Positions 22,111 through 32,426 of a stretch of 64,000 nt of DNA are shown here, piece by piece. Each line of letters starts with the position of its first letter. The first letter of the stretch is position 1. This DNA is from Mycocentrospora acerina (lineage: Eukaryota; Ascomycota; Dothideomycetes; Pleosporales). The notes under the pieces were generated by a model. It was not told the DNA's origin. It searched no databases and was given only the letters and a program-made list of their open reading frames with translations. The stretch covers positions 247,821-311,820 of the forward strand of contig JAKUHH010000108.1 in the NCBI GenBank assembly GCA_022701365.1. The letters are read 5' to 3'. The position numbers were made by a program, and so were the translations under genes.

Positions 22111-22860
22111 ATGCCCCTCGATACATCCACCTACTCTCTCGCGCTGCTGCGCCTCGACGGCCGCCGCTGGAACGAGCTGCGGCGCATCCACGCGCAAATC
22201 AGTACACAAGCCGCCGCCGACGGCTCTTCGTACCTCGAAATGGGCAACACCAAGATCCTCGTTAGCGTCACGGGGCCGCACGAAGGCCGCCAGCGCCAAG
22301 GCGGCGGCAACGGCCTCGCCAAAGTCGAAGTCGAAATCAACTTCCCAGGCTTCAGCGGTACCGACAGGCGCAAGCGCGGCCGCGGCGACAAGCGCACAAG
22401 CGAAATGGAGCATTGTCTTCGCGAGGCGTTTGAGGGCGTGCTGCTGCTGCATTTGTATCCTCACAGCACGATCACGTTGAATGTACATGTTGTTAGCCAG
22501 GATGGGAGTTTACTCGCTGCTTGTATAAATGCGAGTACGCTGGCGCTGATCGATGCGGGGATTCCAATGACGGATTATCTTGTTGCCTGTACGGCAGCGA
22601 GTTCGGCGAGCTCAGATGCGGCAGACAATGCCTCGGCGGATGATCCGTTACTGGATTTGAATACGCTGGAAGAGCAGGAGTTGCCTTTCTTGACGGTGGG
22701 CACATTGGGTGAAAGCGACAAGGTGGCTGTTTGTGTACTGGAAACGAGGGTGAGGATGGAGAGGGTTGAGGGTATGTTGGCGGTAGGGATCGAGGGTTGT
22801 AAGAGGATGAGGGCGATCCTGGACGACGTTGTGAAGGGCTATGGGAAGAGGTTTGGATGA
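22111..22860 (+). CDS. rrp41: RNA exosome core subunit Rrp41/Ski6 (RNase PH fold)
   Basis: Ring subunit of the nuclear and cytoplasmic RNA exosome, 249 aa, intronless. RNase PH-type protein: the N-terminus LLRLDGRRWNELRRI and the strand GSSYLEMGNTKILVSVTGP are diagnostic of Rrp41. Further family blocks: LREAFEGVLLLHLYPHSTI, QDGSLLAACINASTLALIDAGIPM, and VGIEGCKRMRAILDDVV at the C-terminus. The ring is catalytically dead in eukaryotes (family knowledge). Start: the ATG at 22111 gives MPLDTSTYS, the conserved beginning; an in-frame ATG at 22078 would add 11 residues (MHAIETHSTNT) not expected in the family. Divergent from the SNF2 gene. Confidence 0.95.
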   Translation: MPLDTSTYSLALLRLDGRRWNELRRIHAQISTQAAADGSSYLEMGNTKILVSVTGPHEGRQRQGGGNGLAKVEVEINFPGFSGTDRRKRGRGDKRTSEMEHCLREAFEGVLLLHLYPHSTITLNVHVVSQDGSLLAACINASTLALIDAGIPMTDYLVACTAASSASSDAADNASADDPLLDLNTLEEQELPFLTVGTLGESDKVAVCVLETRVRMERVEGMLAVGIEGCKRMRAILDDVVKGYGKRFG

Positions 22861-23412
22861 AGAGACTTGGGCAGGCAACGGACTTTACAAGCGCGCGCAG
22901 AGGCGAGCTCATCCATCGATACCAGGTGTTGAGAAGCAGAGACGTTTTCCACACGTTTTGCATTCGACTCGTGTCTACCCGATAGGCATAGAGTCCGTCT
23001 CAAAACACCGTTATAGAAGACAGCAACAATGCGCCAGGCAGGGAGAACAAACACAGACACCTAAGGGACATTTTCAAGACCAAAAGGCTAAACGAGGCTC
23101 TTTTTTCTACACTTCATGTCATATAATTCGTTGTACACGATCCAACAAGCCATCTACGAGAATCGCAAACAAACAAAGCGTCATGGTTGGTATCATAGTA
23201 ATGAAAACATCCAAATCAAGTCTTGTCTGAACAGACAAAAGACCATCCCGATTCGTACACACACGCAAACTCATACACACCATTTCTTATCTCTTACTCC
23301 CAGCAAATGCTCTCCAGTCGTCAAATGTACAAACTAAGACAGCGTACATCATCGCCTCGTAATTATCCAGCTCTTTACACTCTCACTAGGCTTTTATCCA
23401 TCTTTTGGCGTC
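22861..23412. other. Convergent 3' intergenic region
   Basis: Between rrp41 (+) and the F-box gene (-). Contains a short ACACAC/CTCATACACAC stretch at 23257-23282. No gene seen. Confidence 0.7.
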
Positions 23413-26400
23413 TCACTCGCTTCTTCCGGCCCTCCATCTTCCATCAGCAACTGTGTCAAACCTGACGTTTCGTCCGCGCTGAACTACCATTTGTGGACCA
23501 CCTGCATTTAGCCATCTGGCCAGATTCTTGCACTGACTCACATCAAATACTTCCAAATCTCTACATCCCTCCACCACTGCCTCCACACCCGTCCCTGTGA
23601 CCCTAACGCAGCCGCGAACAGAGAGATTACGGAGCTCAAGAAGATGCAATGATATACAACGCAGCGACGTGTCGGAAACGGCAGACCCGCAAAAGGCAAG
23701 GTTAAGGTGCGTGAGGTTGGGCAGGCCGAGAGCGAGTACCTCTGTTGCGGTGTCGGAGAGAGCACAGCAAAAGGACTATTTAATTCTTAGTATTTTTGCT
23801 TGTCACAAATGCGTGCGGCTTTGGCACTCACCAAATCTAGCTCTCTTAACCCCTTTGCCGCATTCGTGAGGTACACGATTGCGTTGTCAGTCAGATACGT
23901 GCAGTCCGCAAGGATTAGCTTGGTCAGCCGTGGGAACGGATATACACTCCAATGCTGGAACCCGACATCCGTGATAGTAGTGCATCTAGTCAGATCGATC
24001 GACTCAATGCGATTCGCTGCGTGAACAGCAATATGCGCCATTGAACGGTCTGTAATGTGTTTGCAGTAGCTTAGTGTCAGGCGTCGAAGCTTGGGACATC
24101 CTACCACAGTTCCTGCAGCCAGAGGTTGCGGTACCGGCTGTCCATTAGTTCCACCCGCTTTCTGTCCAGAGGAACGGCGGTTGTTAATCTGTGCTTGATG
24201 TTGTGCGTGTGCGAGAGCCATTTGAGGAGGTAGTTCGGGAACCACCCACCCAATGACACGAGCTAGAAGATTGTCGCCTACCTTTCTACAGTTGCTCAGG
24301 TCGATTTCTTCTAGGGCTTTGGCCTTCTGGACCATCTCAAGCACGGCAGGGCCAGTGATATCCCACACACTTTTCATACGCCACACTTTCACGCCGGGTG
24401 CACATGTTTTAGCGAGTTCACCAAAGCCTTCATCTGTGACGTGGAAACAGTTGCTGATGTTGACGTACTTGGGCCGGCTGCCAACAAATGGACAAATAAC
24501 ATCTATCAGCGTTCGGTCTGTGACTTTGCGATTGTACTTTGCCAGGTCAAGATTATGAAGGATGTCTGGTGATGTCGATATAGTCTTGTGCCAGTGTGTG
24601 GAAATCCGGCGTAGTCGCATGAGCTCGTGTAAATCTAAGAATTGAAAAACCTTGACCAAGACAGAATCAGGAAAGATCCCTCTGCTATATCTACTTGGTT
24701 TTCGTATCATTCGTGGGCGTTTGAAATCGAATGGAGCCTCCGGTGGGGTGGCTACATGTTTAGGGAGGGGAGATCGAGAAAGCGGTGAGTTGCTAGGTGG
24801 TGTCGAGGATGGTGTCTTCGAGAATTCGAAAATACTCTTTGATGGGCTACTAGGCGGTTCTGGGGCTGGAGGTGCGAGGGAACCTCTTCGCGACCTTGAT
24901 CTCACTTTATCAAGATCGATACTGAGAAAGGGATCTGGGTCGAATGGCTCCATCATTTTCTCGTCTCTGCGAGTAGGGGTCCCTGAGTTGTTGAATGTAT
25001 GAGTATCGCTGAAGGTGACGATTGGGACACTGTTCTTTCTGGTTGGCGTTCGCGGCAAGATTATGTCTGCAATAGCCAATTCATCAATCTTGGGAGTGCT
25101 GTCTGCATCCATCATGTTTACATCGTTATCTTTGGCGGTTTGGAGACGTTCTTTCGCAACGGATTCGACCTGTCGGCGCAAATCTGGGGTGCACTTTTCC
25201 CATAACTGATTGAGTGTATCCCCGCTGACCATAAGACATTCTACAGAAGATATCGAGCGGACCGTGGCAGTGCGGCGTGGTGCTAGCGACAAGCTGACCA
25301 CCTCTCCAAAATACTGTCCTGGCTTCAATCTAGCCTTGACCTCTTGGAAGTTGTGCTCGCCGGCAGCAATCGACCTCCTACGGCCAAAGTTGTACGCTGC
25401 ATGCCCATTCTGCTCGGGCTTCACGGTCACTACCTCCACCTCACCCTTGACGATGAAGTAAACGTCGCGCCCTTGACTCCCCTGCTTAATGATATCGTCG
25501 AAGGGGTCGAAGAATCGAATATGCGCTCGCATACCGAGGAAATGCAGGATATCGTCAGGCAGGCTGGAGAAAAGGGGCAGTTCTTTCAAAAGTGAGCGCA
25601 CATGCACGGCGCCACTGCCAAACGCGCTGTGAGCCGCGACCTCGGTGAGTCCGGGGCTAGGAGATTTCCTCTTCTTGTATGCGTTGATAACCTCGCCGTC
25701 GCGCAGATTGCCACTTTCTGCCATGATCACGTCGCCATCTTCGCGGTCACGCTTTCCAGTTATCTGGCGAACGGGGATCGCGGGACGCTTGCTGGTCGTC
25801 GCCAATTCCTGCTTCTTGCGCTGCAAAATGGCGAGGCGTTCTTTGGCCTCGTCCATGATGGCGCGCTCCACCTCCGGATATTTGGGAAGCTCTTTCATGA
25901 GATCCTCCTTGTTGAGGCGCACTACAAGCGAACGCATGTTGGCGATGATAGTGGCGGTGCGGGGGATGTCCATGAGGATGCCAATCTCGCCAAAAAAGGC
26001 GCCAGGCTTCAATTCGGCGTACGTGCTCTCCTGGTCGCGAGATGTGACGCGAACTGCCCCGCGGACCAGCCAGTACATGGCCTTTCCCGTTTCGCCCTCT
26101 GTGAGGATGGTGTCGTGTGACTGGTGGAGCTGCGGCTTGAGATGCATGCCCACGGCGGCAAGGAACGAGTCGGAAGCCTCCTGGAAGAGCGGAAACGAGC
26201 GTAGACGGTCGAGCAGGTCTAGAGGCAGGCCCTGGATAGTCGAGGCAGCCAACGGAGAGGGACGGATCGGTCGCGCGGGATTCGAGTCGCTGTCGAAGGC
26301 GCGCACCATGGCGAAGGGATCGGGCACGGGCGAGACATGCCGCACAGGACCGCCCGCCCTGTGTCGCCGCATTGCGATTATCGCGCGGGAGGGTGTGCTG

Positions 26401-26492
26401 GGCGCGGGCGCTGGTGGAGAGCGACGCGTGAGGTGAGGCAAGTCGTCAGACGGGCGGGGAAGCGCGTGGGTGGGCGGGAAGGAGCGATGCAA
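23413..26492 (-). CDS. Cyclic-nucleotide-binding domain / F-box / LRR fusion protein
   Basis: Predicted SCF ubiquitin-ligase substrate receptor with ligand-sensing domains. Model: exons 26492-23832 and 23775-23413 (56-nt intron); 1,007 aa. Domains in order: Arg/Pro-rich N-terminus (1-95); CNB-1 (about 99-220) with a phosphate-binding cassette FGEIGILMDIPRTAT whose Arg178 lies nine residues after Glu169, as in PKA regulatory subunits; CNB-2 (about 305-450) with YFGEVVSLSLAPRRTAT, one residue longer; a Ser/Pro-rich linker; F-box (about 605-650, FPDSVLVKVFQFLDLHELMRL); then AMN1/Grr1-type LRRs to the end, for example LRRLTLSYCKHITD, IDLTRCTTITD and LTKLILADCTYLTD. The intron joins two LRRs (LRELDL + SFCCALSDTA), supporting the model. 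I recall fungal gene models of this type but no characterised protein. A downstream Met41 is an alternative start. Confidence 0.92.
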
Positions 26493-27039
26493 TGGCTGGG
26501 CAATCCTCAGCTCATCTTTGAAGTCTGTCTGCGAGCGGGCGGTGGCTAGTCTTGAAGCTGGATCTTGAAGCTGGGCCTGTCTTGGATGTAGGTGGGTGAT
26601 TGCTGCTCAGTCGCGGGTAGTTTGAAGCACGGTGACTGTGTGCTGCTGCCAGATAGGCGCTTCTTCCCTTGCGACGTGACGTAGGTCTACGAAAAAAAAG
26701 CTACACCACTCGTGCGCACAGGGAGAGGCGAGGACGTGTGGAGGGCGAAGCGTGCTGGATCCCGTGCGGGTGGTGATGGTGCGGGACGGACTTTAGGGCG
26801 GCACGCCTATGATCTTCCAGAAGACTATTCGAAACCGCGGGCTCGTGCACACCACGAATCCTAGCAAGCCCCTGGCATGCATCCTTGTGTGCCACTCATG
26901 TCGCGAGACACGACACCCCCACTACTGCATGCCTTAAATCGCCCGTTATGGCGCGAAGAATCAATCATTGCTCATCATCATATATTATACGGTCATCTCG
27001 CTGCCTCGTGATTGCTCCATTCCCCCTTCCATGTGCTTT
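26493..27039. other. Promoter/leader of the F-box fusion gene
   Basis: Upstream of the F-box gene (-) and downstream of the glycine-zipper gene (-). TGACGTGACGTAGG near 26671-26688 (minus strand CCTACGTCACG) resembles a CRE/ATF-type site. No gene recognised. Confidence 0.5.
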
Positions 27040-28191
27040 TTAGTACGCACCTCCTGCATATCCATCTCGCTCACCGTAACGGCCGTCTCCCCTGCGCACA
27101 TCTCTCCAGTCACCGCTCCACTCCTCCTTCCTACTGTCATCTCTCCATTCATTTCCCCTGCTGTCATCTCTCCAGCTATCTCTAGCCCCACGCCTTTGAT
27201 CATCTCTGTTATCGCGCCTTTGATCGTCTCTGCTATCACGTCTGGAATCGCCTCTGCTGTCACGTCTTGAGTCGCCTCGGCTATCGCGTCTTGAATCGCC
27301 TCTTTGCTCCTCCATTTCTTCCTTTCGTTGCACCCTCTCATCCCATCGCTCTGCAATCTCTCTCGCCCCCAATCCTCCTAGTACGGCACCAGCCATGGTC
27401 GCAATAGTGTCGTACTTCTTGCCCTTTGTTGTTTGGTTGCCAATTAACCCCCCAATCAATGCCCCTCCAATACTCGCTCCAATTCGATGCTCTCTGTTCT
27501 TGGACCGCGATCGTGCGCGTTGTCGCATCTCTTCTTCATATCGTCGATCTGAACGTGTAGGGGACCACGATGAGTGCCGGCGATGGTTCGATGGCCGTCC
27601 ACGGCTAGAGTGTTCGCGTGGAGGAGAATATGACTATAGATGGCCAGTTAGCTTCGTCTCCACTCATTACTTTCACCAGGAATTACATACTGCTATCCCA
27701 GTGTCTCGATGCGCTATCATTGCACCTTGCCCACCTCGCCCACTTTGTCCGCTCTGTCCGCTCTGTCCGCTCTGTCCGCCATACTCATCTTCAGCGCCAT
27801 CGTAATACCTCCGCTCATCATCCCTATACCGCGAGCCCCTCTCATCCCTGTAGTCACGCTCTTGCATCCTATCTGCTGCGTACATATCGTCTTTCGAATC
27901 TCTTCGTTCCTGTTGATAATCTTGCTCTTGCTGTTGCGACCTTTGTTTCTGCTTCTGTTTCTGCTTTTGTCCGCGCAAAGCCGGTTTGTGTTGTATCGCA
28001 AAATCCGCAACTCTGTCGTGGTATCTGTCCACAGCCTTGTCTACGCCTTCAATTCCAAGCTCCTATTAACGCAAAAGTCAAGATCAGCTCGCAGAAAACA
28101 ACAATATCTTTCTTCGACAAGAAGTGAGGTCTGTGAGTTTCGACAAGGAAACAACCCTGCGTACCACGAGTTCTTCATATTCGCCGGCCAT
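27040..28191 (-). CDS. Glycine-zipper protein with Arg-Asp-Ser repeat tail
   Basis: Hypothetical fungal protein, 330 aa, exons 28191-28165 (only nine codons), 28062-27691 and 27633-27040; all junctions in phase 0. The N-terminal part is Lys/Gln- and Arg/Asp/Tyr-rich (alternating KQ near residue 40, then YRDERGSRYRDD and a GQS repeat). A glycine zipper follows: IGASIGGALIGGLIGNQTTKG and AGAVLGGLGAREIAERW, a pair of Gly-spaced hydrophobic stretches that could insert in or pack against membranes. The C-terminal ~90 residues are RGDSRRDS-type repeats turning into RDD/WRDD. Composition resembles fungal DUF3824 proteins. Function unknown. The start sits in a tiny exon and is the least certain part. 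Confidence 0.75.
27170..27312 (-). repeat. Coding RGDSRRDS repeat tract
   Basis: 24-nt units encoding RGDSRRDS about three times, decaying into RDDQRRDN and RDDQRRGA. Lies within the glycine-zipper gene. Confidence 0.85.
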
Positions 28192-28745
28192 GCCTGCCGA
28201 GTATGTTGCTGGGTTCCGGTCTTTCCGTTCATTCAGGGTACAGGATTGGCTCCCGTATGGATGTGCGGCTTCCTAGTGTTAAGGTATACGGACTAGGTTG
28301 CTAAAAAGCTCAGGTGCTTCCTTTATTCTCTTGGGGGTTCACCACAGGCAAACCTAATCCGTGGCATGACGTCGGTGGAAGCGCTAATGGGAACCGGTTA
28401 CGGGTGGCCTCTGCGCCGTTGATCACCGTCAGGCTCTAATCATCCGTGATTCAGGACCCTTTCCCGTCGACTTCTGGGCATCTTCATCCTTGTGCACCAT
28501 CACTACGTAGCATCATGCACCAGCCGACTAGAAGTTCTCACCCCAAGCTGATTGGCAACTGTTCCCATGGCCTCGTGTAGTCATGCTTGAAATTTCGATC
28601 GACTAATCGAGCTTTGCTTATTCGAGAACAAAAAATACTGTTGCTAGATTGCATCGCTAATTATACGAAAAACATCACCACAACATAGTCACTGCTGGAG
28701 TTTATGAGACTGGACTGTTTGACTTGATACTTTGTCCTAAGCCTC
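28192..28745. other. Intergenic region
   Basis: Upstream of the glycine-zipper gene and downstream of the BBE-type oxidase gene. No gene, repeat or RNA recognised. Confidence 0.7.
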
Positions 28746-30359
28746 TTACACAACCGGGTTGTAGAACCCAAACTTATTGGTTGGATCCCACTCTTTCTTC
28801 AACTTAGCCAGCCGTTGAAGCCTCCATGAGTCATACCCATACATTTCCGGTTTTTTCTCATCACCGTTTGCGTAATTGACATAACAATGTCGTTTTTGAT
28901 TGGAATTGTCAACAGCCGTGTACATCGCATTTCGCATAGCATTAGCATACACATATGCATCCTTTGTCGTTTGTTCATCATCACCATCCCACCAAACCAC
29001 CGGGCTGGCGAGGATTGGATACTGACGCTCTTCTGGCGCCAAGGCCGTCGCATCGTCTTTAATGGCGCGAACGCCCTTCATGCCATAATTCTCCAAGAGT
29101 GTAATAGACGAAGCAAAACGAGGGTCAGCAGTGAGGTTGCCAAACACCGTAAAGGCTTTACGCGTACTTTCGAGGTCCCAGGATGGGAGAGAGGTTCCTG
29201 CACCTAGGATATTGTTGTTGCGAATGCAGGCCTGACTACCGATGTTGTTTCCAGTGACAGTGTACAGCTCCTTGTAATTCACATTGACGGAAATTGTAGT
29301 CGATGTAGGTCCAAGAGCTTTGAACTGTTCTGCATATGGTTCCGCATCTGCTTGAGTACCTTCGAATGCAACGGTATAAGCAATAACCGGCTAGCCAACT
29401 GTTAGAAAGTGTAGGTATATGAGAATGGTACGAGACTTACGTTGTTAGGATCAATACCTGGTATTCTCACAAACACTCCAGTGAGCGCCAATTTGGTAGG
29501 CCGGTCCACAGATAAAGATTCGAACTTGTTGATCAAGCTGAAGAGAGCCTCGAGTTTATCGGTCGTATAGATGAGTGAATACACCGTCCAGTCAGACGGG
29601 ATATCGTATGTCTTTACAACAAGACTCGTAACAATACCAAAGTTATGACCAGCACCCTGGAGTGCCCAAAACAGATCTGCGTTCTTTTCACGGGATGCTT
29701 CAACGGACTTACCACTCGCAAGGACCACTCGAGCAGAAACAAGATTGTCAAGAGCATACCCGTATTGCCCTTGCAATAAACTGTGCCCGCCCCCCAGCAG
29801 CGGTCCTGCGACTGAAACACATTCAGCAAGGCCAGTCACTGACAAGCAAAAAAGTTAGCTGAACTAGTTCAAGAATATTTGCAACAGCTCAACACATACC
29901 AGCGTATTTTCTTTGTGCGAAAAGCGACCTCGTTATCTCGTACTGTAGCGTCCCACCGCCAACAGTAGCAGTCTTTCCATCACGTCCAAGGACTGTACTG
30001 TTCAACTTGCGCATATTGATTTGAATACCGTACGGCATCTTGTCCAAAGTCTTCGTCCAGCCGTGAGTCCCTGAGACTGCCAAAAACGGGATATTCAGGC
30101 GGTTGGCCAACGTCACCGTTGATTCTACATCGGCTTCGGTGGCGACTTCAACAACGACACCGTAGTCAGGGGAGACACGTGGGGAAGAGCCGCGTACTTG
30201 CAGTTCATTCCAGCGAGTGTCGAATGGAAAAGTTATGACTGCGCCTTTCGAAAGCCGAGGTTGCAATTCGAATGCTGCCTGTCTCAATTCTGTCTGCGCA
30301 TGCACAAACGTAGCACGGAGTGTGCACATGAGCCAAGCTGTGTGAACGGAGAGAAGCAT
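28746..30359 (-). CDS. Secreted BBE-like FAD-linked oxidase
   Basis: Berberine-bridge-enzyme-like flavoprotein oxidase, 500 aa, exons 30359-29900, 29838-29441 and 29390-28746. Signal peptide (LLSVHTAWLMCTLRATFVHA). FAD-binding type-4 domain: PDYGVVVEVATEADVESTVTLANRLNIPF, then SGTHGWTKTL with the His normally bound to FAD, then GGGTLQYEITRSLFAQ. Exon 2 opens with VTGLAECVSVAGPLLGGGHS, where the Cys sits at the usual cysteinyl-FAD position, so a bicovalent flavin is possible. C-terminal BBE motif: CYVNYANG...YGYDSWRLQRLAKLKKEWDP with NKFGFYNP. Substrate unknown; fungal members oxidise sugars or act on secondary metabolites. Head-to-head with an orphan 7-TM gene. Confidence 0.92.
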
Positions 30360-31119
30360 TGCGACTACGTGCTGACTGACGCAGGATGTAGGATGTAGGA
30401 GGAAGAATGGGATGAGGCACAGTTTAAGAATTAAATGAGGAGAGCGGTCGGCAAGACCCTGACGACTTCCTACCATATTATCCCGTGGAGCATACGGTAA
30501 GACAAAATGAAATAGGATTAGCGTAGGATTTCGATGAAGGTAGCGCGCTTAATTGAGCGTCAAGCGACGTGCTTTTGAAGGATTAGACGCAAGGAGTTGT
30601 ATAGGTCCACTTTTTAGCAAGCCGTGGCCAGTGTTTTGCTCATGTGCCCTTTCCTACTTTCTTATAAGAGCTAGTTTATGACGATACCTTTGCTACAGCG
30701 ATTACCGCTGTATTGCTGTTTGGGATACACCTATACAAGATCAAGCTTGGCATAAGCTCGTGGTTGAAATGGACCTTGCCCTGTGTCTGAAAATGCAAGA
30801 GGATGAGAATCCCACAGGATCTCACGGCTTCAGGGTTCATATAAAGAATTCAACAGTCTTGTGTCGCCTCATATTGTTTCTGATATGGCGCGGCAGACTT
30901 TTTTAATCTCGCGTGCATGCGGCGCAGTTGTGCGCTTACTCCTCCCCTTCCACGAATGGTGGAATCCTGGTCTCTATCTAGCAATTCATTTTGTTCAAGG
31001 AACTATATCAGCTGTCAATCCCATGGAAAAAGTACAAGTGTTACAAGCGGTGAGCTGTGCGAATTCAATAGACCAACAATTCTTCCACTAGTGCTGCAGA
31101 CTGCACACTCATACTTTCA
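30360..31119. other. Divergent promoter region (BBE oxidase / 7-TM gene)
   Basis: 760 nt between two start codons. Contains CATATAAAG at 30838-30846 on the plus strand, a weak TATA candidate about 275 nt upstream of the 7-TM start. No other feature seen. Confidence 0.5.
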
Positions 31120-32183
31120 ATGCAAGCAGACTTGTCTGTGGGGCCTCTGGCCACGACCTCTGAGGTTGTGGTTTTCGTTGCTCTTACGGGTATGGCTTGG
31201 TGCGTGGCAAGTCCCTTGTTATGCAACATCTCACTGTTAACAAAAAAACAGGTTCAACGCTGCCGAGTTACTTGTTACCATTTCATTCACATTCAAGAGA
31301 TGGACGGGTAAGTACTTCTGGTGTCTTGTCGTGACAACACTGGGTGTAATCATCTATCAAATGAATGTCTTCATGATGATTTTCGCACCACATCTAAACG
31401 CATATGGCATCATATCCTGCATCGGCATAGGCTGGAGCTGCATGGTTACAGGCCAATCGCTCGTCTTGTGGTCGAGACTCCATCTAGTTTGCCGAAGTAC
31501 ATGGAAGCTACAATTCATTCTTTACATGATCATTTGCAACGGATTGTGTATGCATGGTCCACAGTTTGTGTTCTCCATACTGGTATTACATCACCCCCCT
31601 TGTACCATTCTATCACTGACATGACATTCAGGCAATCAAAAACAACGCCATCGATCCCACTTACAAGCCTTTCGAGATTATGGAGAAGATATCAATCGCC
31701 ATTCTAACAGCCCAGGAGCTCGTCGTCTCCCTCGTCTACCTCACCGAAGCCGTGCGCATCCTTCGCGTCGGTGCATCATTGCAGAAAAGCAACAATCGAC
31801 GGCGCATAAAGATGCTCTTCCTGGCTAACATCGGCATCATATGCATCGACGTATGTATCATTACACTCGAGTTTCTTGCGCTCTGGGGTGTATGGTGCAG
31901 CTTCAAGGGTTTCGGGTATAGTGTGAAGCTTAAGATTGAATTTGCAATTCTGAACCAACTTCGCGACTCTGTCCAGGGGTCATCGAATATAGACAGCTAT
32001 GAGATAGAAGTAGACAACAAAGGTGTTGGTTCATCGTCGCGTAACCGAAAGGAGTTGATGAGTCCCACGTCAATTAAGCTGCAACGCTTTTCGCAAAAAC
32101 GGCAGAATTTTGAGCAACTTGCGGATGGTGAAGGCGTGGAGAGAACTGCGGACCTAGAGGCAAGGCGTGACAATCAGGAATGA
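31120..32183 (+). CDS. Orphan seven-transmembrane protein (DUF7703-like)
   Basis: Predicted 7-TM membrane protein of unknown function, 320 aa, exons 31120-31199, 31252-31582 and 31632-32183. The first splice joins TM1 to FNAAELLVTISFTFKRWTG. Hydrophobic segments: VVVFVALTGMAWFNAAELLV, CLVVTTLGVIIYQMNVFMMIF, IISCIGIGWSCMVTG, LQFILYMIICNGLCM, an amphipathic SIAILTAQELVVSLVYL, and MLFLANIGIICIDVCIITLEFLALWGVW. Conserved-looking points: W-N-x-x-E in TM1, KRWTGKYFW, and the positively charged loop KSNNRRRIK before the sixth segment. The C-terminus is charged and cytosolic. Not a Pth11-like protein: the Fung_rhodopsin motifs are absent. The tentative family name is from memory. Confidence 0.8.
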
Positions 32184-32426
32184 TATTCTGATAGAACTCT
32201 CAGTTGTTGACAGACTCAGAACTTGATTTTTCGCACCGTAGCAAGAAGTTGCATCTTAACAAGCTCCCTCGAAATCGTATGATCAAAAAAAAAGATCTAT
32301 AACGCAACGCATTCCCGTGAACAAAGTGATTTATTTTGATAAAAATTCTGAACTTATATATCAAGCAAGATTCAGCAATGTGTCTCTCCGCACACGCCCT
32401 ACACTTCTACCTACTCAGCTCAAGCC

